Source: OLB7 sp966250335
Lineage (GTDB): Bacteria; Bacteroidota; Ignavibacteria; OLB7
Assembly: GCA_966250335.1 (NCBI GenBank)
Contig: CBINGZ010000030.1
Coordinates: 1 to 64,000, forward strand
Length of the DNA stretch: 64,000 bases
Reading direction: 5' to 3'
The position numbers and the translations under genes are program-made. Positions 44,075-51,907 of the stretch are shown here, in pieces (the stretch's first letter is position 1; each line of letters opens with the position of its first letter). The notes beneath the pieces were generated by a model. That model made no database searches, was not told where the DNA came from, and saw only the letters and a program-made list of their open reading frames with translations.

Positions 44075-47000
44075 ATGAATCGAACGTTGACACTGGCACG
44101 GACCTTCGCCGTGGCCGGCGCACTCTTCGTCTCCGGCACCTGCCTGGCACAGCAGCTCCCGACGTCGGATATACCGTCGTCCGATATACCCCGCATCATC
44201 AGCTATCAGGGACTCCTTACCTCCAGCGAGGGGGCGGCCCTCCGCGACGGCGAATATCCGGTGACCGTGACGCTCTACGGCGACGAGGCCGGAACGAAAG
44301 TCGTCTGGCAGGACACCTACGCGACGCAGGTCGTCGGTGGAGTCTTCAACGTCCAGCTCGGCAGCGGCGTCAACGCCCTGCCGCAGAGCAGGGAAATGAG
44401 CGCACCGCTCTGGGTCGGGCTTCGCCTGGCCGACGGAAGCGAGATGCGCCCCCTGACCCGGATGTCCTCCGCTCCCTACGCGATCAACGTCGCCGACAAT
44501 GCCGTCACCACGGCAAAGATCGCGGACGGAGCCGTGACGGCGGATAAGCTCGCAATAGACTATATCTCCGAAGTGCAGATCAACGGCGAAAAGATCACCG
44601 GGGTCGGATCGCCCGTGAACTTTATCGGAAACGGAGTTACCTATGACAAGACGACCGGCAGCGTGATCATCGGAGCGACCTCGCGCGATGCATCGACCGA
44701 GAAGAAGGGAGCATCCACCCAGGGGACGACCTTCGATTTCTGGACGCTGCGAGGTGACGGTCGGGATGCGGCCGGCGTCCTCGCCGTCCCTATCGCCGGT
44801 GACTGGATCGGAACGTCGGCGGCGTCCGGCGTCCCCTTCGAGGTGCGAACCAACAATCAGAGAATAATGTATTACCAGCCGAGCGGCGTCAACACCCCGA
44901 GCATAGTGGGCGGAAACGCGGCCAACGTGGTTACCGTGGGAACAGACGGCGCCGTGATCGCGGGTGGCGGCGATCCGATTGGGAACAACCGTATCCTGGC
45001 CGCCTCTCATTACTCAAACATCAGCGGCGGCGGCTCCAACACCGTCGCAATCGCAGGATCGCCCGTCCGCTTCGGCGTCATCGGCGGCGGCACCAACAAC
45101 AGCGTGGGAGCGTTCGGCTTCGGCATCACCGCCCCGACCATCGGCGGCGGACAGAGCAACGTCGTGTCGCAGAGCTACGGAACCGTCTCCGGCGGCCTTA
45201 CGAACTCGGCGACGGCGGTCTACGCCGGCGTCGGCTCGGGCGAGGGGAACCGGGCGGCGGCCAATCATTCCTTCATCGGCGGCGGCCAGTTCAACGGCAT
45301 CGTCAACCGCTTTTCGTTCATCGGCAGCGGCGTTCAGAACTTCATCTCGGGCTCGCGCTCGGCTATCGGGGGCGGCGAGACCAACCAGGCACAGGCCGAT
45401 CACACGACGATCGGCGGCGGTCTGAACAACCTGGCGAACGCCCAGTTCGGGACGATCGGCGGCGGCAACACCAACAACTCGAACGGCATCGCCTCCACGG
45501 TCGGCGGCGGTGAGTCCAACGTTGCGGCAGTCGATTATTCGACGGTCGGCGGCGGACAGAACAACCAGGCGGTCGATCTCTGGACGACGGTCGCGGGAGG
45601 CGAGTCCAACGTCGCGAGCCTCAACAATGCAGCGATCGGCGGCGGTCAGGGGAACCAGGCCAACGGGCGCTACTCGTTCGTCGGCGGCGGCCAGTCGAAC
45701 GCGGCGACCGTGGACTACTCAACGATCGGCGGCGGTCAGATCAACCAGGTGTACGCGCCGCTGGGGACGGTCGGCGGCGGCGTCAACAACATCATAGGTA
45801 CGGCAGGAAGCGCGGCGTTCATCGGCGGCGGTCGCAGCAACCAGTCGAACAACACGGTGTCGGTGGTCGGCGGCGGTTCGGGGAACCAGGCCAACGCACG
45901 CTGGAGCACGATCGGCGGCGGCGATTTCAGCACGGCGCAGGCCGACTACAGCACCATCGCGGGTGGACAGAACAACCTGACGAACGGCGTCTGGTCGTCG
46001 ATCGGCGGCGGCCAGCTCAACGACGCGTCGGGACAGCATTCAACGATCAGCGGCGGTGAGAGCAACCGCGCGCCGGCCATACACGCCACGATCGGCGGCG
46101 GTCGCGTCAACCGGGCGACCGGAGCGGGGTCGACGGTGGGCGGCGGCGACAACAATATCGCGAGCGGCACGCAGTCGACGGTCAGCGGCGGCGCCAGCAA
46201 CCAGTCGAACTCGTCGCTCGGCACGGTCGGCGGCGGCGTGAACAACATCACGGCGGTGGCGACGACGGCAGCGACGATCGGCGGCGGCCGGAGCAACCAG
46301 GCGAACGCCGACTACTCGACGATCGCCGGCGGCGTCGGCAACGTTGCCAACAACCGTATTACGACGATCGGCGGCGGCAACAGCAACAGGGCGCTGGCCG
46401 ACAACAGCACGATCGCGGGGGGTGAGGCGAACCGGACCAGCGGCGCCTGGTCGGCGATCGTCGGCGGGCAGAACAATGTCGCGGGCGGTCAGCATTCCCT
46501 GGTCGGCGGCGGTCAGAACAACACGGCGAACGGCAACCAGTCGACCCTCGGCGGCGGCAGCTTCAACGTCACGCCGGCCCCGTTCACCACACTGGGCGGC
46601 GGTCAGAGCAACGCGACGAACCGTCCCTACGGCACCATCGGCGGCGGCGCGGGGAACGCCACCAACGCCGATTATGCTTCGATCATCGGCGGTCGCGGCA
46701 ACCAGGCCAACGGATTCCTCTCGACGATCGGCGCCGGTCTGTCGAACCTCGCCGGTGCGGACTTCACCTTCGTCGGCGGCGGCAACACCAACCGGGCCCT
46801 CGGATCCACCTCCACCATCGGCGGCGGCGAGTCGAACCAGGCGCTGGCCGACTACGACTTTATCGGCGGCGGTCAGGGCAATGTGATCAACAACATCTAC
46901 GCCACTACCGGCGGCGGTACGAGCAACTCGAACAACTCCGACTACGGCTTCATCGGCGGCGGCAACACGAACACCACGAACGGAATGGCCTCCGTCATCG

Positions 47001-48505
47001 GCGGCGGTGAGTCGAACCAGACACTGGCCGACTACGACTTTATCGGCGGCGGTCAGACCAACACAACGAGTGGTTTCTACGCCACCGTCGGCGGCGGACA
47101 GGGGAACGTGGGCGCTGCCGACTACACGACCGCGGGCGGCGGTGTGAGCAACACGGCGAACCGTCCCTACGGCACCATCGGCGGCGGCGCGGGCAACGCA
47201 ACCAACGCCGACTTCGCCTCGATCATCGGCGGCCGCGGCAATCAGGCCAACGGATTCCTGTCGACGATCGGCGGCGGTCTGGTGAACGTTGCGGGAGCCG
47301 ACCTCACCTTCATCGGCGGCGGCAACAGCAACCAGGCAAACGGTTCCAGTTCCACCATCGGCGGCGGTGAGACCAACGTCACGAGCGGAACGTGGTCGGG
47401 CATCGGCGGCGGACAGAACAACCAGGCCAACGGACAGCACTCCACGATCGGCGGCGGTGAGGCGAACGTTGCCAACGGTCCCCATGCAACGGTGGCCGGC
47501 GGCCAAAACAACCAGGCCAACGGCGTCACCTCGACGGTCGGCGGCGGCGTGAACAACTTCTCGACCGGTCTGGGATCGACTGTCGCGGGCGGACAGGACA
47601 ACTCCTCCTCCAGCCAGCAGTCGACGGTCGGCGGCGGTATCAGGAACGCGGCGTCGATGCCTTCGAGCACCGTCGGCGGCGGACGCCAGAACCGGAACAA
47701 CGGAACGCAGTCGACGATCAGCGGCGGTCTCCGCAACGCGATCAGCGTCGGTTCGACCGGTACCGATCCCTCCAACGCCACCATCGCAGGGGGCGCGGGG
47801 AACGTCGTCGAGGCGCCGAGCGGCACGATCAGCGGCGGCGAGGGGAACCGCGTCCTGCTGAACGTGGCCGGCGACGTGGGATACAACGGCGCGATCACCG
47901 GCGGCGAGTTGAACATCGTGCAGAGCTACGGCCAGACCGTCTCCGGCGTGAACAACTTCAACCGCGGCAGCATCCCGTTCCGGGGCATCCCGACGGCGAG
48001 CCTTACCCAGCTGAACGAGCCGATCTTCATGGTCGGTAACGGCGACGCCGCGGCGTCCATCCGTTCCAACGCGTTCGAAGTATCGTACAACGGTCATTCG
48101 CTGGTGTTCGACAGGAACAACGGCCTCACCATATCGGGTCGCGAGCCGATGCGCGGCGCCACCTACACCGACAACATCGTCTACTCGTGGGGCGACATCG
48201 ACGCCGCCGGGAATATCATATCGGACATCGGCGTCCGCGCCGTCAACCACCTGGGACCGGGTCTCTACCAGGTCATCATCCGGGTCATCGATCCGTATAC
48301 CCTGGCGCAGATTCCTCTGACCGGCTCCTCGGTGACGGTAACGCTTGCCGACAACAGCACCGGCCCGATCAACTGCGGCTTCGTCACGGCGAGCCGTCTG
48401 GCGCCGGTCGGTGTCGAGCAGAACGTCTTCCTGGTGAAGACGAGCGACGTCAACTGCAATCCGACGGACCGCGACTTCATGTTCAAGGTGACGGGACGTC
48501 CGTAA
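44075..48505 (+). CDS. Cassette 4 giant secreted YadA-head-like repeat protein
   Basis: A 1476-residue secreted protein, the largest of the four. Signal peptide residues 1-25 (FAVAGALFVSGTCLAQ). N-terminal fibre-type domain about residues 38-170 (IISYQGLLTSSEGAALRDG, SAPYAINVADNAVTTAKI). Linker with QRIMYYQPSGVNTPSIVGGN. About 65 repeats of 15 residues (residues about 293-1294). C-terminal domain: NAFEVSYNGHSLVFDRNNG, SWGDIDAAGNIISDIGV, a Cys pair (NCGFVTAS, VNCN), FMFKVTGRP. It contains large internal duplications at 540-bp and 180-bp offsets, exact multiples of the 45-bp unit. No anchor domain. Like its paralogues it is probably a fibrous surface or matrix protein; oligomer state is unknown, but the YadA likeness suggests trimers. 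Confidence 0.8.
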   Translation: MNRTLTLARTFAVAGALFVSGTCLAQQLPTSDIPSSDIPRIISYQGLLTSSEGAALRDGEYPVTVTLYGDEAGTKVVWQDTYATQVVGGVFNVQLGSGVNALPQSREMSAPLWVGLRLADGSEMRPLTRMSSAPYAINVADNAVTTAKIADGAVTADKLAIDYISEVQINGEKITGVGSPVNFIGNGVTYDKTTGSVIIGATSRDASTEKKGASTQGTTFDFWTLRGDGRDAAGVLAVPIAGDWIGTSAASGVPFEVRTNNQRIMYYQPSGVNTPSIVGGNAANVVTVGTDGAVIAGGGDPIGNNRILAASHYSNISGGGSNTVAIAGSPVRFGVIGGGTNNSVGAFGFGITAPTIGGGQSNVVSQSYGTVSGGLTNSATAVYAGVGSGEGNRAAANHSFIGGGQFNGIVNRFSFIGSGVQNFISGSRSAIGGGETNQAQADHTTIGGGLNNLANAQFGTIGGGNTNNSNGIASTVGGGESNVAAVDYSTVGGGQNNQAVDLWTTVAGGESNVASLNNAAIGGGQGNQANGRYSFVGGGQSNAATVDYSTIGGGQINQVYAPLGTVGGGVNNIIGTAGSAAFIGGGRSNQSNNTVSVVGGGSGNQANARWSTIGGGDFSTAQADYSTIAGGQNNLTNGVWSSIGGGQLNDASGQHSTISGGESNRAPAIHATIGGGRVNRATGAGSTVGGGDNNIASGTQSTVSGGASNQSNSSLGTVGGGVNNITAVATTAATIGGGRSNQANADYSTIAGGVGNVANNRITTIGGGNSNRALADNSTIAGGEANRTSGAWSAIVGGQNNVAGGQHSLVGGGQNNTANGNQSTLGGGSFNVTPAPFTTLGGGQSNATNRPYGTIGGGAGNATNADYASIIGGRGNQANGFLSTIGAGLSNLAGADFTFVGGGNTNRALGSTSTIGGGESNQALADYDFIGGGQGNVINNIYATTGGGTSNSNNSDYGFIGGGNTNTTNGMASVIGGGESNQTLADYDFIGGGQTNTTSGFYATVGGGQGNVGAADYTTAGGGVSNTANRPYGTIGGGAGNATNADFASIIGGRGNQANGFLSTIGGGLVNVAGADLTFIGGGNSNQANGSSSTIGGGETNVTSGTWSGIGGGQNNQANGQHSTIGGGEANVANGPHATVAGGQNNQANGVTSTVGGGVNNFSTGLGSTVAGGQDNSSSSQQSTVGGGIRNAASMPSSTVGGGRQNRNNGTQSTISGGLRNAISVGSTGTDPSNATIAGGAGNVVEAPSGTISGGEGNRVLLNVAGDVGYNGAITGGELNIVQSYGQTVSGVNNFNRGSIPFRGIPTASLTQLNEPIFMVGNGDAAASIRSNAFEVSYNGHSLVFDRNNGLTISGREPMRGATYTDNIVYSWGDIDAAGNIISDIGVRAVNHLGPGLYQVIIRVIDPYTLAQIPLTGSSVTVTLADNSTGPINCGFVTASRLAPVGVEQNVFLVKTSDVNCNPTDRDFMFKVTGRP
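44951..47957 (+). repeat. 45-bp coding repeat array, cassette 4 (about 65 units) with internal duplications
   Basis: About 65 in-frame units by eye count. A block from 46621 (RPYGTIGGGAGNATNAD) recurs from 47161, offset exactly 540 bp or 12 units, over roughly 200 bp. A smaller block (ESNQxLADYDFIGGGQ) recurs at 180 bp, four units. Confidence 0.85.
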
Positions 48506-48533
48506 CCGACACGTCGCAGGAACCTTCATTACG

Positions 48534-48572
48534 CGAAGCGGCGACCCGGATCGGGTCGCCGCTTCGTTTTTT
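48534..48572. terminator. Terminator of cassette 4, shared with the convergent gene
   Basis: A perfect 15-bp stem (CGAAGCGGCGACCCG and its complement), loop GAT, then TTTTTT at 48567-48572. It ends exactly where the convergent minus-strand 97-residue gene stops, and could serve both directions. Confidence 0.95.
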
Positions 48573-48865
48573 CACTCATCGGAGAGAGCGTTCTCCCCTC
48601 CCTTCCGCCGCTCGTCGATCTCCTTAAGTCTCCGTCTGCCGCGATCGGTAAGGAGCGGCTTTCCGCCGAACTTCATCTCCCCCTCCGCCTCGACAAGCTT
48701 TCCGTTGACCAGACGCGCCTCGCAGACAACGCGGCGGAACGTGCTCCGCGCCTCGGCCGGGAACTCGGCGAGCGGCGCGGCGACCTCTGTTCCACCCGCC
48801 TCCATCAGCACCAGACGGAGGATCTCCTCGCGGTCGTCGTCATTGAGGTCTTCGTTCGATTTCAT
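48572..48865 (-). CDS. Small hypothetical cytoplasmic protein
   Basis: A 97-residue charged protein (MKSNEDLNDDDREEIL start) without signal peptide or membrane segment. The N-terminal half is acidic and helical (DDDREEILRLVLMEAGG). The C-terminal half is basic, with GGKPLLTDRGRRRLKEIDERR, which could be a short nucleic-acid or protein contact helix. I do not recognise a family. It is convergent with the last cassette and shares its terminator. It could be a small regulator of the locus, but nothing in the sequence proves that. Confidence 0.55.
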   Translation of the reverse strand: MKSNEDLNDDDREEILRLVLMEAGGTEVAAPLAEFPAEARSTFRRVVCEARLVNGKLVEAEGEMKFGGKPLLTDRGRRRLKEIDERRKGGENALSDE

Positions 48866-48959
48866 ATTCTATCTCGTTGTTCGATAAATAAATTCCGTGA
48901 TTGAGCACCGTGCAGGCAATGCCCGGAACATCCGCAAATATAGCGGGACTCCGGGCGTC

Positions 48960-49280
48960 ATCGGCACAGAAAGAGGAGACAAGCCATTCGCAGCAACGAT
49001 ATCCCCCATACAATCTTAAGCCCCGAAGGGGCGCGCCATTTGTAGCAACGCCATCCCCATCTTTTTCTTTAGCGCCGAAGGTGCGCACCATTCTTCCTCA
49101 TTCATTGGGGAGAAGAATGGTACGCCCCTTCAGGGCTTGGGGAAATTTAATATCGCGTCGCGGCTACAAATCGGTGCGCCCTTCGGGAGCCATGTCCGTG
49201 GCAAATGGATGCATCACTCGGATACCATAGCAACGTCAGGTGGGTATTCCTTACGGGAGCTATACCACCAATCATCCGGA
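48960..49280. repeat. Interspersed palindromic repeats with CCCCGAAGGGGC cores, locus 2
   Basis: The 528-bp gap between 48866 and 49393 holds no gene that I can support. It carries several units like those at 17790-18230: AATCTTAAGCCCCGAAGGGG near 49012, CCATTTGTAGCAACG, AGCGCCGAAGGTGCGCACC near 49072, then in inverted order GAAGAATGGTACGCCCC, GCTACAAATCGG and GCGCCCTTCGGGAGCC near 49177. The half-units on the left are mirrored on the right around ATTCATTGGGGAG. Confidence 0.7.
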
Positions 49281-49304
49281 CCCAATATGCAGCAGGATAA
49301 TAAA

Positions 49305-49345
49305 CCGTTTCGGCCGCGCCGGTGATCCCGGCGCGGCCGAAACGG
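49305..49345 (-). terminator. Terminator of the TPR-LuxR regulator gene
   Basis: A perfect 18-bp stem (CCGTTTCGGCCGCGCCGG and its complement) with a 5-nt loop. On the minus strand it is followed by TTTATTAT. It lies about 50 bp beyond the regulator stop at 49394. Confidence 0.92.
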
Positions 49346-49393
49346 TCCACCGCACGCGGGTATGCGGGAGGGGGGTGGAATTCCGATCGATTA

Positions 49394-51061
49394 TTATATG
49401 GCAGCAAGATATGTCGAGAGGTTCGCGTGGTCGGGCAGCTCCAGTTTGTTCCTGATGTTCCGCCGGTGCGTGTTGACCGTGAAGACGGAGGTGGTGAGCG
49501 TTCCGGCGATATCCTTGCTCGACATGCTCATCCGCAGGAGCGCGCAGATCTTCAGCTCCATCGGGGTCAGGCTGGGGCAGCGGAGCGAAAGCGCCCTGAC
49601 GAAGTCGTGATGCAGCTCGCGGAACTGGCGGTCGAAGAGCTTCCAGGCGGCATCCTCGTGGTGGTCGTGTCCCATCTGGCGCAGGACCGCGGCGGCAAGT
49701 TCGGCAACCTCCCGCTGATCCGATTTCAGAAACGGCACGATATATTTCCGTATCCCCTCCAGCAGGGTCTCCCGCTGGGCCAGATGGAGCGCCACGGAGG
49801 TCAGCTCGTTCCCCTTCGCCTCCACCTCCTGTTCCAGTTCGGCGACCTTCACTCTGTACTCCCCCTTCTCGTCCGTCATCCTGATCGCCTCGAACCTCGA
49901 CTCGATCCGCGACAGCCCCCGGCGCAGCTCCGGCGAGAGGAGCGTCAGGGTCAGCTCGTGGGAACGCTTGAAGTAGCCCAGGGCGCCGCCCGGGTCGCCG
50001 AGCCGTTCGTAGAGCCCGGAGATCTCAAGAGAGAGATCGTGTTCCATTCTGACGAAACCGACGGTGCGGGCGGTATCCGCCGCGTCGAGATCGAGCCGGA
50101 GGCCGCGCTCGATCGCTCCCATTCCGATATGGATCGACGCCTCGGCGGCAAGCTGCGCGGCGCGACATATCGTGTCGCCGGTGCCGGCCGTCAGATCGAC
50201 TCCTTTCCGCAGATGTTCGAACGCGCTCTGGAATTCCCCGAGGCGGGCGCAGGCCCGTACAATCGCAAAATGATATGTCGCTTCCGATTCCCGCATTCCC
50301 AGTTCATGGGAAATGGTCACGGCGCGATACAAATGTTCCAGCGCGACGTCGTGACGGCCGCGCTCATGGTGATAGGCCCCGGTCGTTCCGAGCACCGCGG
50401 CCTCGGTCCCGCGCGATCCGGCCTCACGGGCGCGTCGCAGACTCTCCCGGAACCATACTTCCGCCCGTTCGTCATCCCCAAGGAGCGCATAGATCTGCGC
50501 GACCCCGTCGGCAACAACGGCGAGGCCGGCGGGATCGCCGATCGCCTCCCAGATATTGAGACTCTCCTCGAACGCCGCGAGCGCTTCACGATATTCCGCC
50601 GCGCGCAGCCTGAGCGCGCCGATCCCGTCGAGGGCGGCTCCCATATCGCATTGCCTGTCGGAACGGCGCGCGGCCTCAAGCGCCGCCTCGTAATGACTCA
50701 TCGCCTCCCGATGTTGCCCCAGGCGCGCGCGTGCGTGGCCGAGCGAGCGGAGCAGGCTGCTCATGTAGGGCTGCTCACGGAAGAGCGACACGGCAAGATC
50801 GAGCGACTTTGTGAGATATCGCAGCGCTGTCTGATTACGGCCCAGACGCCTGTAGGCGTCCCCGATTCTCCAGAGATTTTCGGCCGTGGTTTCGGCGTCG
50901 CTGGAAACGCGTGACGACCGGAACTCCTCGACGGCCGTCAGAAGCGAGCGCGACGGATCGGTTTCCGAGATTTCATCATCTCGTGATCGGAAGCGGGGGT
51001 GGTGGTCCGGTGTGGCGCCCACGACAGGTGGCGGCACACGCATAAAGGCTGCGCTGTTCAT
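49394..51061 (-). CDS. TPR-LuxR (GerE-type HTH) transcriptional regulator
   Basis: A 555-residue cytoplasmic regulator. Residues about 60-380 are TPR repeats (RIGDAYRRLGRNQTALRYL, SLGHARARLGQHREAMSHY, SGLYERLGDPGGALGYFKRS). Residues about 395-430 are a coiled coil (VAELEQEVEAKGNELTS). The C-terminus is a GerE/LuxR helix-turn-helix: LTPMELKICALLRMSMSSKD, then TVNTHRRNIRNKL. This is the one-component type common in Bacteroidota, where the TPR part likely senses a protein or peptide. There is no receiver domain or kinase nearby. It adjoins the four-cassette array and its upstream region has a perfect TACCTAA direct repeat like that of the cassette promoters, so I propose that it controls them. 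The link is inference. Confidence 0.88.
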   Translation of the reverse strand: MNSAAFMRVPPPVVGATPDHHPRFRSRDDEISETDPSRSLLTAVEEFRSSRVSSDAETTAENLWRIGDAYRRLGRNQTALRYLTKSLDLAVSLFREQPYMSSLLRSLGHARARLGQHREAMSHYEAALEAARRSDRQCDMGAALDGIGALRLRAAEYREALAAFEESLNIWEAIGDPAGLAVVADGVAQIYALLGDDERAEVWFRESLRRAREAGSRGTEAAVLGTTGAYHHERGRHDVALEHLYRAVTISHELGMRESEATYHFAIVRACARLGEFQSAFEHLRKGVDLTAGTGDTICRAAQLAAEASIHIGMGAIERGLRLDLDAADTARTVGFVRMEHDLSLEISGLYERLGDPGGALGYFKRSHELTLTLLSPELRRGLSRIESRFEAIRMTDEKGEYRVKVAELEQEVEAKGNELTSVALHLAQRETLLEGIRKYIVPFLKSDQREVAELAAAVLRQMGHDHHEDAAWKLFDRQFRELHHDFVRALSLRCPSLTPMELKICALLRMSMSSKDIAGTLTTSVFTVNTHRRNIRNKLELPDHANLSTYLAAI

Positions 51062-51169
51062 AGGCTTTCATTGTAGTGCTTGAACCTGCGCCTCCTCGTA
51101 ACAGCGATCAATATACTCGCGTAACGATCATTATTACAACAGGTAAGTAGATCAAGTTAGGATAAAAAT

Positions 51170-51188
51170 CCCGGCCCTTCGGACCGGG
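51170..51188 (-). terminator. Hairpin terminator upstream of the regulator gene
   Basis: CCCGG-CCC-TTC-GGA-CCGGG folds into a stem with one mismatch; on the minus strand it is followed by ATTTTTAT. It would stop transcription coming from the lipoprotein genes (or from a short transcript starting near 51270) before the regulator gene. A second, perfect 9-bp hairpin without T-tract lies at 51296-51328, directly after the lipoprotein stop. Confidence 0.65.
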
Positions 51189-51269
51189 CCACATCGACTC
51201 TTGGGAATTGCCGCAAAAACGTGGAATCAACTCCGACTCTGATACAATTTTCCTGAGCGGGGAAGGCCC

Positions 51270-51290
51270 TACCTAATAAATACCTAATCC
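51270..51290. promoter_or_regulatory. Fifth TACCTAA direct repeat, upstream of the TPR-LuxR gene
   Basis: TACCTAATAAATACCTAATCC: two identical TACCTAA heptamers with starts 11 bp apart, as in the cassette promoters, but without the TATnTTT box 40 nt on. It lies about 210 bp upstream of the regulator ATG and points away from it. Confidence 0.55.
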
Positions 51291-51334
51291 GCCCCATCGG
51301 GTCGGCGGGGAGAACCGCTCGACCCGATCCTACG

Positions 51335-51862
51335 CTATTTCCTCGCCAGGCCCCGTTTCCGCAGGGCTTCCGCGTAATCCTCGCTGATATACGTGTTCTT
51401 CATCGAGTCGAAACCGGTGGTCACCCGGATGTGACGGAGGAACGCTCCCCCCGCGTCCTGATTGGGCTGAAGAGGATCGCGCGCTATCTCCACCTCCCGA
51501 TTCCGCAGAACCGAGTCGGCAAACGCCAGCGCCTTCATCCCGAGCGCCAGAGCCGAATCGGGGGTGATGCCGGCACGGGCGGCCTGCGCGTCGAGCGAGT
51601 CTCCGGGGGAACTGTCGAAGACCTCCACCCCGATCTGACGGAGCCTGAAGGTGTCGCCGACCGGGTAATCGCTCGTCCCGGGTTGCGACGTCACCATCAT
51701 CACGAATTCCACCGGGTCGACGACCCCGGTGATCAGAACGCTCCCGGTCGAGTCGATGAGCGGATTGGGATTCGCGTGAGGGAGCTCCACGGGATCGAAC
51801 GGCTCCTGACACGATACAAGGAGCAGCGCGGGAAGGAGAGAGAGAAGGAAGAGCGATTTCAT
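51335..51862 (-). CDS. Lipoprotein with a possible degenerate SNase-like fold
   Basis: A 175-residue lipoprotein (MKSLFLLSLLPALLLVSC, Cys18). The mature part has DTFRLRQIGVEVFDSSPGDS, LALGMKALAFADSVLRNREV and, near the end, YISEDYAEALRKRGLARK, in the order and spacing of a staphylococcal-nuclease domain (RLIGVDTPE, GKEAxxFLxxLL, LVREGYA). The usual acidic catalytic residues after GVD are changed (GVEVFDSS), so nuclease activity is doubtful. It is the second gene after the barrel-like lipoprotein (45-bp gap) and ends in a hairpin region. The fold call is tentative. Confidence 0.55.
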   Translation of the reverse strand: MKSLFLLSLLPALLLVSCQEPFDPVELPHANPNPLIDSTGSVLITGVVDPVEFVMMVTSQPGTSDYPVGDTFRLRQIGVEVFDSSPGDSLDAQAARAGITPDSALALGMKALAFADSVLRNREVEIARDPLQPNQDAGGAFLRHIRVTTGFDSMKNTYISEDYAEALRKRGLARK

Positions 51863-51907
51863 GGGGAAGGAGAGCCCGATTGTTGAAAGGTTCGTGCGGA
51901 GGAGAAC

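Noticed and set aside
30679..47957. Regular 45-bp repeats considered as CRISPR or non-coding satellite
   Set aside because: Units are in frame inside complete genes, vary as coding sequence does, and show no repeat-spacer alternation; no cas genes are present.
29802..48505. Giant proteins as classical trimeric autotransporters
   Set aside because: No YadA-type C-terminal barrel; the proteins end in a soluble-looking sandwich with a Cys pair and FKVxGRP.
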